From: Planctomycetota bacterium
Lineage (GTDB): Bacteria; Planctomycetota; UBA1135; GCA-002686595
Assembly: GCA_029259595.1 (NCBI GenBank)
Contig: JAJDEW010000003.1
Coordinates: 1 to 64,000 of the forward strand
Direction: 5' to 3'
DNA: 64,000 nucleotides
Both the position numbers and the translations under genes were made by a program. Shown in pieces: positions 26,549 to 34,648 of the stretch; positions within the stretch are counted from its first letter, which is position 1, and each line of letters opens with the position of its first letter. Below the pieces are notes generated by a model that had not been told where the DNA came from, ran no database searches, and worked only from the letters and a program-made list of their open reading frames with translations.

Positions 26549-27219
26549 GCGCTTGCCTCTTGCACGGTTCCGTCGGGTACGACCAGCGCGGCAAAGGTCT
26601 TGCCGGTTTCCGTCCGCGAAAGGGACAGCGAGCCGTGCATGAGCTGCATGTCGCGCTCGACGATGGAAAGCCCCAGGCCGAGGTGATTGCCCTTGGTCGA
26701 GTGGAACGGTCGAGTGCTCGTCGATGGATCGAAGTCGTCGGGTGCGTCGTCGACGACGGTGATGCGGGTCTGTGCGCCATCCCGGCGGGCCGCGACCAGC
26801 ACGCGCTGCGCCTTCGCTTCGAGCGCGTTCTCGATCAGGCGCGCGAGGCAGCGCGACAGGATGGGGCCGTCACAGAGGGCCCGCTCCTTTTCCGGCGAGC
26901 GCGCGAAGAAGATCTTGCCGCGCTGCTCCTCGACGATGCGGACCCGTGCGCAATGCACGACCTCGTCGAGCGAGCACGGCATCGGTTGCAGACGCGGCGG
27001 AGTGGCGTACTCCATCAGGTCGCGCACGTTGCGACCGAGGCGTTCGACCTCTTCCAGGGCGCCCTGCAGATGAGGTCGGGCCGGATTCGCGCGGGACAGC
27101 TCCTGTTCGAGCGCCTGCATCGACACGCGCAGGGCCGAGACCGGAAGATTCAAGCCGTGGGAGAGGGCCTCTTCGAGCCGGGCGCGGTCGTGATCGGTGG
27201 TCGTTGCGTGGGCCAGCAT
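26545..27219 (-). CDS. Small cytosolic histidine-kinase-like protein
   Basis: The protein has 224 residues and no sensor or membrane segment. An H-box-like helix LSHGLNLPVSALRVSMQAL keeps the histidine of SH-x-L-x-x-P. The ATPase domain has the N box CLARLIENALEAKA, an atypical G1 (VVDDAPDDFD rather than D-x-G-x-G) and a good G2 (GNHLGLGLSIVERDMQLM). It may be a minimal kinase, or a phosphotransfer or ATP-binding protein that works with the pseudo-receiver protein next to it. It is the first gene of the long minus-strand flagellar run, and a sigma-28-like sequence lies 36-63 bases upstream. Confidence 0.75.
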   Translation of the reverse strand: MLAHATTTDHDRARLEEALSHGLNLPVSALRVSMQALEQELSRANPARPHLQGALEEVERLGRNVRDLMEYATPPRLQPMPCSLDEVVHCARVRIVEEQRGKIFFARSPEKERALCDGPILSRCLARLIENALEAKAQRVLVAARRDGAQTRITVVDDAPDDFDPSTSTRPFHSTKGNHLGLGLSIVERDMQLMHGSLSLSRTETGKTFAALVVPDGTVQEASA

Positions 27220-27254
27220 GGGCGGAAACGCGGTCTCGAACCGCGCCTACCGCC

Positions 27255-27282
27255 CTTTCGGCCGAATGCCCGAAACCCTTGA
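27255..27282 (-). promoter_or_regulatory. Candidate sigma-28-like promoter ahead of the minus-strand flagellar run
   Basis: On the minus strand TCAA (complement of 27279-27282) is separated by 16 bases from GCCGAAAG (complement of 27255-27262), which matches six of eight bases of GCCGATAA. The spacing is identical to the motA and fliD candidates. It is weaker than those in the -10 element, so it may instead be chance. A small hairpin (gcggt/accgc, 27231-27245) lies between it and the kinase start. Confidence 0.35.
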
Positions 27283-27324
27283 TAGCCCCGGACGCTCGAA
27301 GGGCAGATTTTTCTGTCCGGAGCC

Positions 27325-28653
27325 TCAGCCCCCCTGCGTCGCGCGTGGATCGGCCTGGTCCTCCTCGCGATAGCGACGGAGCTTGTTGTAGAGGGTCGTG
27401 CGGTTCACCCCGAGGACCCGTGCTGCGAGGCTGTGGTTGCCCTCGGACTCCTCGAGAACCCGCTCGATCAAGGCGCGTTCGACGGTGCGCAAGGCCCGGT
27501 CCCCGAGGGCCAGCACGTCAGCGCTCGCGGGCTGCGATCCGGCGAAGGCCTGCGGCCCGATCGGTCCCGGGCCGGCGCGCAGGCCGGCGAGGACGAGCAG
27601 CGCCGCCAGCTCGTCGAAGGGCGGATCGAGCTCGGTCAGACGCTCGACCGCCTCGGCGCTCAAGCGCTGACCCTCGGGCAAGGTCGCCAGGATGGCCGCG
27701 CGGTCGTCGCGGCGACTGGCCGCGCTCGGGAGCTCGATCCGGAGCACGTTTAAACGGTAGAAGAGAGCGTCGGCGAAGCGACCCTGTTCGACCCGTTCCT
27801 CGAGATCCACCTCGGTGCTCGCGATCAGACGTGCCTCCGTGTCGGGGGCCTCGGCCTCGGCTTCGAGTCGACGATCGCCGAGCAGCACGGCCAGCTCCTC
27901 CTGGAGCGCGGGGGCCAGGGTCTCGACGCGGCCCAGGAACAAAGTTCCGCGGCGGGCCGCGCGCAGCGGATCCAGAAGGCCGCTCGGGCGTCCGGAGGTC
28001 GCAGGAGCCAGTTCGGCGGCATCGTCGAGGGCGACGAACGGCCCGTGACGACGGGACGAACGCCCGTGGATGGCGCGGGCGCAGGCGCTGGCTCCGGAGC
28101 GCGGGAAGGCCTGCAGGAGGACGGTCGTTCCGCGCGTGCCGGCGACGCGTCCGACGGCCTCTCGCAGCCGGCCCGCGGCCATCGAAGGGCCTTGCAGGAG
28201 GGCCTCGGCTCGGGCCGCGGACGGGGCCGAGGCCTGCTCGATCCGGCGCGCGAGCTCGACGCGCTCGCGCAGCAGGGCCAGGGAGCGGTCGAGCCCGGCC
28301 GCGTCGAAGGGGGCCGGCAGGACGTCGAGGGCCCCCAGGGCGCGCAGCGTGTCGGCCTCGGCCTCCCCGGGCGGCGAGATGACCAGGACGGGCAGCGAGC
28401 GCAGGAGCAGGGTCCGGATCGCGTCGGGGCCACCCGGAAGAAAGATGTCGACCACCGCGGCCTCGAGCTCTTCCTGGCCGGGTCCCGCGGCGCTCCCCGG
28501 GAGCCGGACGGCGGTCCGCTCGAGCCGCTCCTCGAGCTCGCGCCCCGAGCGCGCCCGCAGGACGCCCCAGCCCCGCTCGGTCGCGAGGCGTTGGGTCTCG
28601 GCAAGGTCGCGACTGTCTTCGCTCGCGACGAGCAGCCAGGGGGGTGTCGCCAT
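27325..28653 (-). CDS. Degenerate sigma-54-activator-like regulator with intact Fis-type DNA-binding domain
   Basis: The protein has 442 residues in NtrC-like order. An N-terminal receiver-like region keeps an aspartate (VVDIFLPGG) but has lost the conserved lysine (LPAPFDA for KPF). The central region aligns with the AAA+ domain, but the Walker A loop is destroyed (AFPRSGASA in place of GESGTGKE), the GAFTGA sigma-54 loop is missing, and Walker B has Gly for the catalytic Asp (GTLFLGRVE). The sensor segment FADALFYRLNVLRIELP and the C-terminal helix-turn-helix ESEGNHSLAARVLGVNRTTLYNKL are intact. It should bind DNA but neither hydrolyse ATP nor open sigma-54 complexes. It sits divergent from flagellin, so a repressor or co-factor role for flagellar genes is plausible. 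Confidence 0.78.
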   Translation of the reverse strand: MATPPWLLVASEDSRDLAETQRLATERGWGVLRARSGRELEERLERTAVRLPGSAAGPGQEELEAAVVDIFLPGGPDAIRTLLLRSLPVLVISPPGEAEADTLRALGALDVLPAPFDAAGLDRSLALLRERVELARRIEQASAPSAARAEALLQGPSMAAGRLREAVGRVAGTRGTTVLLQAFPRSGASACARAIHGRSSRRHGPFVALDDAAELAPATSGRPSGLLDPLRAARRGTLFLGRVETLAPALQEELAVLLGDRRLEAEAEAPDTEARLIASTEVDLEERVEQGRFADALFYRLNVLRIELPSAASRRDDRAAILATLPEGQRLSAEAVERLTELDPPFDELAALLVLAGLRAGPGPIGPQAFAGSQPASADVLALGDRALRTVERALIERVLEESEGNHSLAARVLGVNRTTLYNKLRRYREEDQADPRATQGG

Positions 28654-28845
28654 ACCCGAATCTTAGGTCGCCTCGTCGGCGAATTCCGTGCCCTTCGAGC
28701 TCGCTTTTCGACGCCGGCAGCGATCGGGCCTGAAAAAGGACTCAGGCGTCCCAGGGGGCCTCCGAGAACAGGGCGTGCCGGGATCAACCGGCGCCCACAG
28801 CGATACCCCCTTCCCCTAGAGACCGAGGAATTCAAAGGAGCCACG

Positions 28846-29673
28846 ATGGGCCTTCGAGTCAATACCAACATCATCTCACTCTCCGCGCAGCGACAACTCG
28901 CGAAAGCGACGACGCGGCTGGAGAACAACTTTCAGAGGCTGGCTTCCGGTCTCCGCATCGCGTCGGCGGCGGACGATCCGGCCGGGCTCGGCATCTCGGA
29001 ACGGATGCGTGCCCAGATCAAGTCGATCGAGCAAGCCTCCCGCAACGGCCAAGACGGTGTCAGTCTGGTTCAGACCGCGGAGGGAGCACTCGACGAGGTC
29101 AACACGAACCTGACCCGGATGCGTGAGCTCGCGATCGGTGCGGCCAACGGTACGTTGACGACGTCCGGTCGTACGACCCTCGACGCGGAGTTCCAAGCTC
29201 TGATCGCCGAGATCGACCGTATCGCGGACACGACGAAGTTCAACGGAGTGAATCTCTTGAACACGACGAGCGGCACGATCGACATCCAGATCGGCACCGA
29301 GGCCGGTGAGGTGATCACGATCAACCTCGTCGACACGACGCAGGGCGGTCTCGGGCTTTCCGGCGCGTCCTTCGATGTGACGACGATCTCGAACGCGGTG
29401 GCGGCCCTTTCCGTCATCGACTCGGCGATCACTTCCGTGACCGGAACTCGAGGTGGACTCGGTGCGGCGCAAAACCGCCTGCAGAGCTCCATTCGAAGCC
29501 TCGCGAACTCCGAACAGAACCTCGCTGCGGCCGAAAGCCGGATCCGCGACGTGGACATCGCTCGGGAGACCGCGGACCTCACCCGCAACACGATCTTGCA
29601 GCAAGCGGCCGTATCGGTCCTTTCGCAAGCCAACCTGCAGCCGCAGATCGCGCTCACTCTGCTCCAAGGATAA
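28846..29673 (+). CDS. fliC: Flagellin (first copy)
   Basis: The protein is about 275 residues. The conserved N-terminal D0/D1 region (GLRVNTNIISLSAQRQLAKA, FQRLASGLRIASAADDPAGL) and C-terminal D1/D0 region (AAESRIRDVDIARETADLTR, ILQQAAVSVLSQANLQPQIAL) are complete. The variable D2/D3 core is almost absent, so this is a short flagellin. An ideal AAAGGAG Shine-Dalgarno (28834-28840) precedes ATG 28846. The same frame is open far upstream, but that part is antisense to the regulator gene. It is followed by a strong terminator. I found no good sigma-28 match in the ~190-base leader. Confidence 0.96.
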   Translation: MGLRVNTNIISLSAQRQLAKATTRLENNFQRLASGLRIASAADDPAGLGISERMRAQIKSIEQASRNGQDGVSLVQTAEGALDEVNTNLTRMRELAIGAANGTLTTSGRTTLDAEFQALIAEIDRIADTTKFNGVNLLNTTSGTIDIQIGTEAGEVITINLVDTTQGGLGLSGASFDVTTISNAVAALSVIDSAITSVTGTRGGLGAAQNRLQSSIRSLANSEQNLAAAESRIRDVDIARETADLTRNTILQQAAVSVLSQANLQPQIALTLLQG

Positions 29674-30052
29674 TCGCGAACCCCACGGCCTCTAGGCCGA
29701 TCGCTGAGGGAGGGGGACCCGACCACTTCCATGGAAGGGTCCCCCGTTTCAGCAACCGGCCTGCAAGTGGCCGCTCTTTGACAACCAGGTGAACGATAGA
29801 CATCGGGTCCGACCCGATGGCTGCGCCACAATTCACTTCCGCTCTGACTTCACCCCTACCGTGAGCGGAAAGATCACGACCCTGATGATGTCGTGCAAGA
29901 GAATGCGCGGTACGCAGGAGCCTCCTCGTGCCAACGGATCCCTTTCGGGAGACGTGTTGGAGGCTCCACGCGGATCGAGCATGCGCTGAAGCCTTCGATG
30001 TGAAGGCCTCGGATGTCAGTTTCTGACACCAATCCAAAGGAAATCCAAGTCA
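29674..30052. other. Flagellin intergenic region
   Basis: About 380 bases between the two flagellin genes. The first 75 hold the terminator of the first copy. The rest is less GC-rich than the coding DNA and contains TTGACA-like and CGATAG-like strings, but no pair with correct promoter spacing that I would defend. AAAGGA at about 30037 is the ribosome binding site of the second flagellin. No open frame here looks like a gene. Confidence 0.5.
29712..29750 (+). terminator. Rho-independent terminator of flagellin 1
   Basis: gggggaccc (29712-29720) pairs with gggtccccc (29737-29745), enclosing a second small palindrome (cttccatggaag), and is followed by gtttc. It lies about 40 bases after the flagellin stop. 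The long GC stem and short T-rich tail are those expected for a strong terminator of an abundant transcript. Confidence 0.8.
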
Positions 30053-30868
30053 ATGGGACTTCGAGTTAACACCAACGTCCTCTCCATGACGGCGCAGCGG
30101 AACCTCTCGAACGTGTCCGCACGTTTGCAGGGGAACTTCGCCCGGTTGTCGTCTGGCCTTCGCATCGCGACGGCCGCGGACGATGCCGCCGGTCTCGGCA
30201 TCTCCGAGCGCCTGCGTGCCAAGATCCGTTCGTTGGATCAAGCGGGTCGCAATGCGAACGACGGCATCAGCCTCGTGCAAACGGCAGAAGGCGCCCTCAA
30301 TGAGGTCAACGCCAACCTGGTCCGGATGCGCGAGCTCGCCGTTCAAGCCGCCAACGGAACCCTGAACACAGGGGACCGCGCGGCTCTGGACGCCGAGTTC
30401 GGAGCGCTGATCGAAGAAATCGATCGCGTCGGCACTCAGACCGACTTCAACGGCATCTCTCTCTTCGCAGCTGCCTCGAGCATCGACATCCAGATCGGCA
30501 CGGACGCCGGTGAGACGATTGCGATCAGTCTCGCCGCCGTGACCGATACGGCTCTCGGAATCTCGAGCAGCAGCGTGACGACGGTCTCGAACGCCAACAC
30601 GGCGCTCTCGGCCATCGACACCGCGCTGGATTCGGTGACGTCGGCTCGAGGTGATCTCGGTGCCGTTCAGAACCGGCTCCAGAGCACGTCGCGCAGTATC
30701 GAGGCGACGAGGGAGAACCTCTCGGCAGCCGAGTCGCGGATTCGCGACGTCGACATCGCCCGTGAAACGGCGGACCTGACCCGGAACTCGATCCTCCAGC
30801 AGGCGGCGGTTTCGGTTCTTTCGCAGGCCAACATCCAGCCGCAGCTCGCCCTCGGGCTTCTCGGCTAG
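30053..30868 (+). CDS. fliC: Flagellin (second copy)
   Basis: The protein has 271 residues and is close to the first copy in both terminal regions: GLRVNTNVLSMTAQRNL, ARLSSGLRIATAADDAAGL in pattern, ESRIRDVDIARETADLTRNS and ILQQAAVSVLSQANIQPQLAL. The central region differs more and is equally short. Presence of two nearly full-length copies suggests either a mixed filament or different expression times. AAAGGA precedes ATG 30053 by about ten bases. It is followed by its own terminator, so it is probably monocistronic. Confidence 0.96.
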   Translation: MGLRVNTNVLSMTAQRNLSNVSARLQGNFARLSSGLRIATAADDAAGLGISERLRAKIRSLDQAGRNANDGISLVQTAEGALNEVNANLVRMRELAVQAANGTLNTGDRAALDAEFGALIEEIDRVGTQTDFNGISLFAAASSIDIQIGTDAGETIAISLAAVTDTALGISSSSVTTVSNANTALSAIDTALDSVTSARGDLGAVQNRLQSTSRSIEATRENLSAAESRIRDVDIARETADLTRNSILQQAAVSVLSQANIQPQLALGLLG

Positions 30869-30889
30869 GACCGGCAAAGAAACGGTCGT

Positions 30890-30918
30890 GGGAACCCTGC
30901 CCGCTGGGCGGGGTTCCC
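30890..30918 (+). terminator. Rho-independent terminator of flagellin 2
   Basis: gggaaccc (30890-30897) pairs with gggttccc (30911-30918), and inside it gccc pairs with gggc, giving a near-continuous stem about 20 bases after the flagellin stop. The downstream bases are only moderately T-rich. Confidence 0.75.
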
Positions 30919-30976
30919 GCTCGTTCCGCTTCCGCGGACGCGTCTTCACGGAAGACATTTCCAGGCCTCGTTCCGC

Positions 30977-31004
30977 TAACCCGAGTCGAGGTTCCGTCCG
31001 ATAA
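30977..31004 (+). promoter_or_regulatory. Putative sigma-28 (FliA) promoter for fliD
   Basis: TAAC (30977-30980), 16 bases, then TCCGATAA (30997-31004). Seven of eight bases match GCCGATAA and three of four the TAAA core. It lies 44 bases ahead of the fliD ATG and just after the flagellin 2 terminator, an appropriate place for a late flagellar promoter serving fliD-fliS-fliT. Confidence 0.6.
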
Positions 31005-31048
31005 CACGACGGAGAGATCCGGCGCCTTGTCCCGGATCACGAACAACC

Positions 31049-32455
31049 ATGTCATTCGGACAAATTCAATTCGGCGGCCTCGCGAGCGGGCTGGACACGA
31101 ACGCGATCATCGGCGCCATCCTGGCCGTCGAGAGTCGCCCCATCCAGGTCTTCGAGAGCCGCAAGTCGTCGGCCCAGCAACGCATCTCGCTCATCGGGAC
31201 CCTCGAGGGACTCGTCAAGGACCTCCAGGAGAAGGCCCGCGGTCTTTCGAGCGCGGGCGGCTTCTTCGACTTCGCGATCGACAACGCCGACGATTCCGTC
31301 GCCTCGTTCACCATGAGCGAGGGAGCGACGGAAGGGGCGCACACCCTGGTCGTGAACTCCCTCGCCACGGCCTCACGCTTCACGTTCGCGGCCCAGGCCG
31401 ATCCCGACGTGACCCTGGGCGCCGGCACGATGGACTTCACGTACGACGGGACGGCGTACTCGGTCGACGTGACCGACGCAGGGTCGTCCTTGAACGGCAT
31501 CCGCGACGCGATCAACGCCCAGGCGGGCGACGCCGTCCAGGCCTCCGTCGTCAACGTCGGCACCGAACAGTCGCCCAGCTACCAGCTGGTCGTGGCCGGC
31601 AAGGACACCGGCGCGGACTTCGCGATCTCCGGGTTGACCAGCTCGGTCGCCGGGCTCGGTGCCCAGACCGAACTGGTGGCGGCTTCGAACGCCGAGGCTG
31701 TCATCGACGGCCTGACGGTCCAGCGCTCGTCCAACGTCTTCTCGGACGTCTTGCCCGGGGTCAGCTTCACCGTTCACCAGGCCGGAGGTGCGTCGACGAG
31801 CTTCAACATCGACATCGACACCGAAGGCACGAAGGCGAAGGTCCAGGGTTTCGTCGACTCCTACAACGAGGTCATGGGCTTCCTGAACCAGCAGAGCGAG
31901 TTCAGCGAAGAGAGTGGAGCCGGCGGCGCGCTGTTCGGCGACCGCATCCTGCGCCAGGTCCGCGAGGAGATCCAAGGCGCCATCTTCAGCGCGAGCCTGG
32001 CCGACGTCCTGGCGGACACGGAAGGCTACTCGACCCTCGAGATCGTGGGCGTCGAGCTCCAGAACGACGGCCTGCTGCAGATCAACGCGTCGGTCTTCGA
32101 CGACAAGCTCGCGGGCAACCTCGATGCGCTCGCCGACCTGTTCTCCGATCCTGACGACGGCCTGATGCAGCGGCTCGAGGCCGCCGCTGACGCGTTGCTC
32201 GACGGACCCGTCGACGGGGACGGCAATCCGTTCTTGGCCGGTGGCGTCAGTGTCCCGGGCATCTTCGAAGGACGTCGGGATTCCCTGAACACCGATATCG
32301 GACGCTTCGACTCCGAGATCGCGCGTCTCGAACGCAACCTCGAAGCCCTCGAGGGCTCCCTTATCGCACGCTTCGCCAACCTCGAACAGATCGTAGGGGG
32401 GCTGAACGCACAGTCGGCCTTCCTGAACGGAGGCGGAGCCTTCCCGGGTCTCTGA
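31049..32455 (+). CDS. fliD: Flagellar hook-associated protein 2 (filament cap) FliD
   Basis: The protein has 468 residues. The N-terminal FGGLASGLDTNAIIGAILAVESRPI is the FliD signature (SGLD-x-x-x-I), followed by coiled-coil segments. The C-terminus has DIGRFDSEIARLERNLEALEGSLIARFANLEQIVGGLNAQSAFL in pattern, the long helix that forms the cap legs. FliD pentamers cap the growing filament and fold incoming flagellin. A sigma-28-like promoter lies upstream, and fliS starts 25 bases downstream. Confidence 0.95.
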   Translation: MSFGQIQFGGLASGLDTNAIIGAILAVESRPIQVFESRKSSAQQRISLIGTLEGLVKDLQEKARGLSSAGGFFDFAIDNADDSVASFTMSEGATEGAHTLVVNSLATASRFTFAAQADPDVTLGAGTMDFTYDGTAYSVDVTDAGSSLNGIRDAINAQAGDAVQASVVNVGTEQSPSYQLVVAGKDTGADFAISGLTSSVAGLGAQTELVAASNAEAVIDGLTVQRSSNVFSDVLPGVSFTVHQAGGASTSFNIDIDTEGTKAKVQGFVDSYNEVMGFLNQQSEFSEESGAGGALFGDRILRQVREEIQGAIFSASLADVLADTEGYSTLEIVGVELQNDGLLQINASVFDDKLAGNLDALADLFSDPDDGLMQRLEAAADALLDGPVDGDGNPFLAGGVSVPGIFEGRRDSLNTDIGRFDSEIARLERNLEALEGSLIARFANLEQIVGGLNAQSAFLNGGGAFPGL

Positions 32456-32480
32456 GCCGTGTCCCAACCACCACGATTCC

Positions 32481-32873
32481 ATGAATTCCAGCGCTGCTGC
32501 CGCTTCCGCTTACCGCCAGTCGTCGGTCGAGTCGGCTCCGCCGATCAAGATCATCCACATGCTGTACGACGGAGCGATTCGATTCCTGCGCCAGGCCCAG
32601 GCGATCGACCCGAAGGCCGATCGCTTCGGCTTCCAGGAGAAGATCCGTCGCGCCGATGCGATCGTCTGCGAGCTCCGCTTGAGCCTCGACCCGACGCACG
32701 CACCTGAGTTCAGCGAACAGATCTCGACCCTCTACCTCTTTGTCGAGGACCAGCTGCGCGCCGCGGAGATGGAGTCCGATCCCGAGCGGATCGAGGTGGC
32801 GGTGGACGTTCTGCAGACGCTGCTCGACGGCTGGAAGCAGATCGAGGTCGACCTCGCCAGGAACGGCGCGTGA
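32481..32873 (+). CDS. fliS: Flagellin export chaperone FliS
   Basis: The protein has 130 residues, the standard length, and is all-helical. IKIIHMLYDGAIRFLRQAQ is the FliS core motif (x-x-LYD-G-x-x-x-x-x). The C-terminal helix TLLDGWKQIE is also typical. FliS binds the flagellin C-terminus in the cytoplasm and prevents premature polymerisation. Its stop overlaps the next start in GTGA. Confidence 0.93.
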   Translation: MNSSAAAASAYRQSSVESAPPIKIIHMLYDGAIRFLRQAQAIDPKADRFGFQEKIRRADAIVCELRLSLDPTHAPEFSEQISTLYLFVEDQLRAAEMESDPERIEVAVDVLQTLLDGWKQIEVDLARNGA

Positions 32874-33235
32874 CCGACGCCGTCCGCAGCCGGGCCCTTC
32901 GGGACTGGAAGCAAACGATCGAGGACCTGTTGTGCGTTCTCGAGACGCCCAAGCGGGCCGTCCGATCCGACGGGATGACCGGCGTGTGGAAGCGCTGTGA
33001 CGAGGCCTTCCTCGTGTTCCGGGCGGAGCACGAACGTCTCGGCGGGGTGCTGGACGACGAAACGGAAGGCGAGCTGAAGGACGTCCGGCGCTTGCACGCG
33101 GTGGCCTCCAGCCTGGCGGCGCGCTTCAAGGAAGAGGCCGCCCTCGAGGTCGCTCGACTCGCGGAGGCTCGCACGCGGCTGGAAACGCTGCGACCCGAGC
33201 GTCGGTCGGGCGGCTCGTGCGACCTGAGCGGCTGA
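32870..33235 (+). CDS. FliT-like small helical protein downstream of fliS
   Basis: The protein has 121 residues, predominantly charged helix (DWKQTIEDLLCVLETPKRAV, ALEVARLAEARTRLETL). The GTG start at 32870 overlaps the fliS stop by four bases, so the two are translationally coupled. In many genomes this position holds fliT, the FliD export chaperone, which has little conserved sequence. Length and helix content fit, but no diagnostic residues are visible, so the name is by position only. Another FlgN-like chaperone role is possible. Confidence 0.6.
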   Translation: MTDAVRSRALRDWKQTIEDLLCVLETPKRAVRSDGMTGVWKRCDEAFLVFRAEHERLGGVLDDETEGELKDVRRLHAVASSLAARFKEEAALEVARLAEARTRLETLRPERRSGGSCDLSG

Positions 33236-33259
33236 GGCCCGCGCCGCTCGGTCGCCCGC

Positions 33260-34330
33260 ATGGTCTTTGCCCTCTACCACGTCTGGGTGCTCGTCTACGA
33301 GGCGCTCCTGTTGCGCGCCTTCGGCAAGTCGGGTGCGCTCGGCGGCGTCTGCGGAGGCGGCATCCTCTGGATCCTCCTCGCGGTGATCGGCGCGCTGGTC
33401 GGGGAGAGCTTCGTCGAGGACGCACCGCACGGGGGGCGCTTCACCTTCCTCGGCCTCCTGGCGGGAGCCCTCTTCCTGCATGGACCCCTGGTTCTGATCG
33501 TCGCCTCGACCCTCATGCGACGGAACCACAAGCTCGTCTCGCGCGCGGTCGCCGCCAGTGCCGTCGCCCTGATCGTGCTGGGGGCCCAGGCCTTCTTCGT
33601 CGAACCGGATTGGCTCGAAGTCACGCACTACCGGATCGCGAACGACAAGGTCGTGCGCCCGATCAAGATCTGCGTCTTGGCCGACATCCAGACCGACTCG
33701 GTCGGCGACTACGAGCGCGGCGTCCTGCGACGGGCGATGGAGGAGCGTCCGGACCTGATCCTCTTGCCCGGTGACTACGTGCAGAGCGGCGATTCGCTCG
33801 AGCGCAAGCAGGCCGTCGAGGATCTCCGAGCGCTCTTTCGAGAGACCGGCGTCGGCGCGCCGCTCGGTGTCTTCGCGACGCGCGGCAACGTCGAGGACAA
33901 CGCCTGGGAGACGATCTTCGAAGGCCTGCCCGTCACCGCCGGCTCCGCGACGACCCGGCACGAGCTGGACGGGTTGGTCCTGACGACGCTGAGCCTGGCC
34001 GACTCCCTCGACACGGACTTCGACCTCCCGGAGGAGGAGGGGCTGCACGTCGTCGTCGGCCATGCGCCCGACTTCGTGCTGGGACCCCTCCGAGCGGATC
34101 TCTACGTCGCGGGCCACACCCACGGCGGCCAGGTGCGGCTGCCGTTCTTCGGCGCGCTGATGACGCTGTCGAACGTGCCGCAGGCATGGGCCAGCGGTCT
34201 GACCGAGTTCGAGCGCAGCGGCGCCCTGGTCGTCTCGCGCGGGATCGGGATGGAGCGGGGCTATGCGCCGCGGATGCGCCTCTTCTGCCGCCCCGAGCTG
34301 GTCGTGATCGAGCTCGGTCCGCCCGAGTGA
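33260..34330 (+). CDS. Membrane-anchored calcineurin-like metallophosphoesterase (YkuE-like)
   Basis: The protein has 356 residues. Three or four hydrophobic segments occupy residues ~1-115, followed by a cytoplasmic or periplasmic phosphoesterase domain. Metal motifs are readable: Asp142-Ile-Gln144 in VLADIQTDS, Gly171-Asp172 in LLPGDYVQSGD, Gly209-Asn210 in TRGNVED, Gly267-His268, and AGHTHGGQ at 284-291. The first motif is usually D-x-H, and the substitution of His by Gln removes one metal ligand. The GNHE motif is changed to GNVE. Family members of this membrane type act on lipid headgroups such as UDP-diacylglucosamine. The substrate here is unknown. It lies between the filament and export-gate gene blocks, without overlap to either. 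Confidence 0.8.
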   Translation: MVFALYHVWVLVYEALLLRAFGKSGALGGVCGGGILWILLAVIGALVGESFVEDAPHGGRFTFLGLLAGALFLHGPLVLIVASTLMRRNHKLVSRAVAASAVALIVLGAQAFFVEPDWLEVTHYRIANDKVVRPIKICVLADIQTDSVGDYERGVLRRAMEERPDLILLPGDYVQSGDSLERKQAVEDLRALFRETGVGAPLGVFATRGNVEDNAWETIFEGLPVTAGSATTRHELDGLVLTTLSLADSLDTDFDLPEEEGLHVVVGHAPDFVLGPLRADLYVAGHTHGGQVRLPFFGALMTLSNVPQAWASGLTEFERSGALVVSRGIGMERGYAPRMRLFCRPELVVIELGPPE

Positions 34331-34345
34331 GCGCGCCGGTCGGCC

Positions 34346-34564
34346 TCAGGCCGACTTGCGGCGGTGGAAGTCGATCGGGGGCTCGCCCTCGTCCTCGCCG
34401 AGCAGCGCCCGCAGTCCTTGGACCAAGAGCGCCGGATCATCGTTCCCGAAGGCCAGCGCCGGATCGTCCTGGCACTGCTCCAAGAAGGCCATCGTGCGCG
34501 CGAGCAGATCGCGGGGGTCCAGGGACTCCTCGGGGTCGGTCGCGGGGTCGTGTTCGTTCGTCAT
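34346..34564 (-). CDS. Small acidic hypothetical protein
   Basis: The protein is 72 residues and highly acidic (TNEHDPATDPEESLDPRDLLA), with a helix-forming middle (LARTMAFLEQCQDDPALAF, LLVQGLRALLGEDEG) and a basic end (DFHRRKSA). It is encoded opposite to its neighbours, 15 bases from the phosphoesterase stop. I start at ATG 34564. A longer open frame reaches 34783 but is low-complexity and overlaps fliO. No clear Shine-Dalgarno is present. No family is recognised. It is retained because its composition differs from the arginine-rich shadow frames typical of this DNA. Confidence 0.5.
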   Translation of the reverse strand: MTNEHDPATDPEESLDPRDLLARTMAFLEQCQDDPALAFGNDDPALLVQGLRALLGEDEGEPPIDFHRRKSA

Positions 34565-34648
34565 GGGGAGGACGCCGCCGGGGAAAGCGGCGACCGCGTT
34601 GTCTTCGACCCCTGCTCCTGACCGTCTGAACGCGGATTCGGGAAAAGT

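Noticed and set aside
29674-30052. Search for sigma-54 (GG-N10-GC) promoter ahead of flagellin 2
   Set aside because: TGGCCGCTCTTTGA near 29770 looks similar but has the wrong spacing and lacks the GC of the -12 element.
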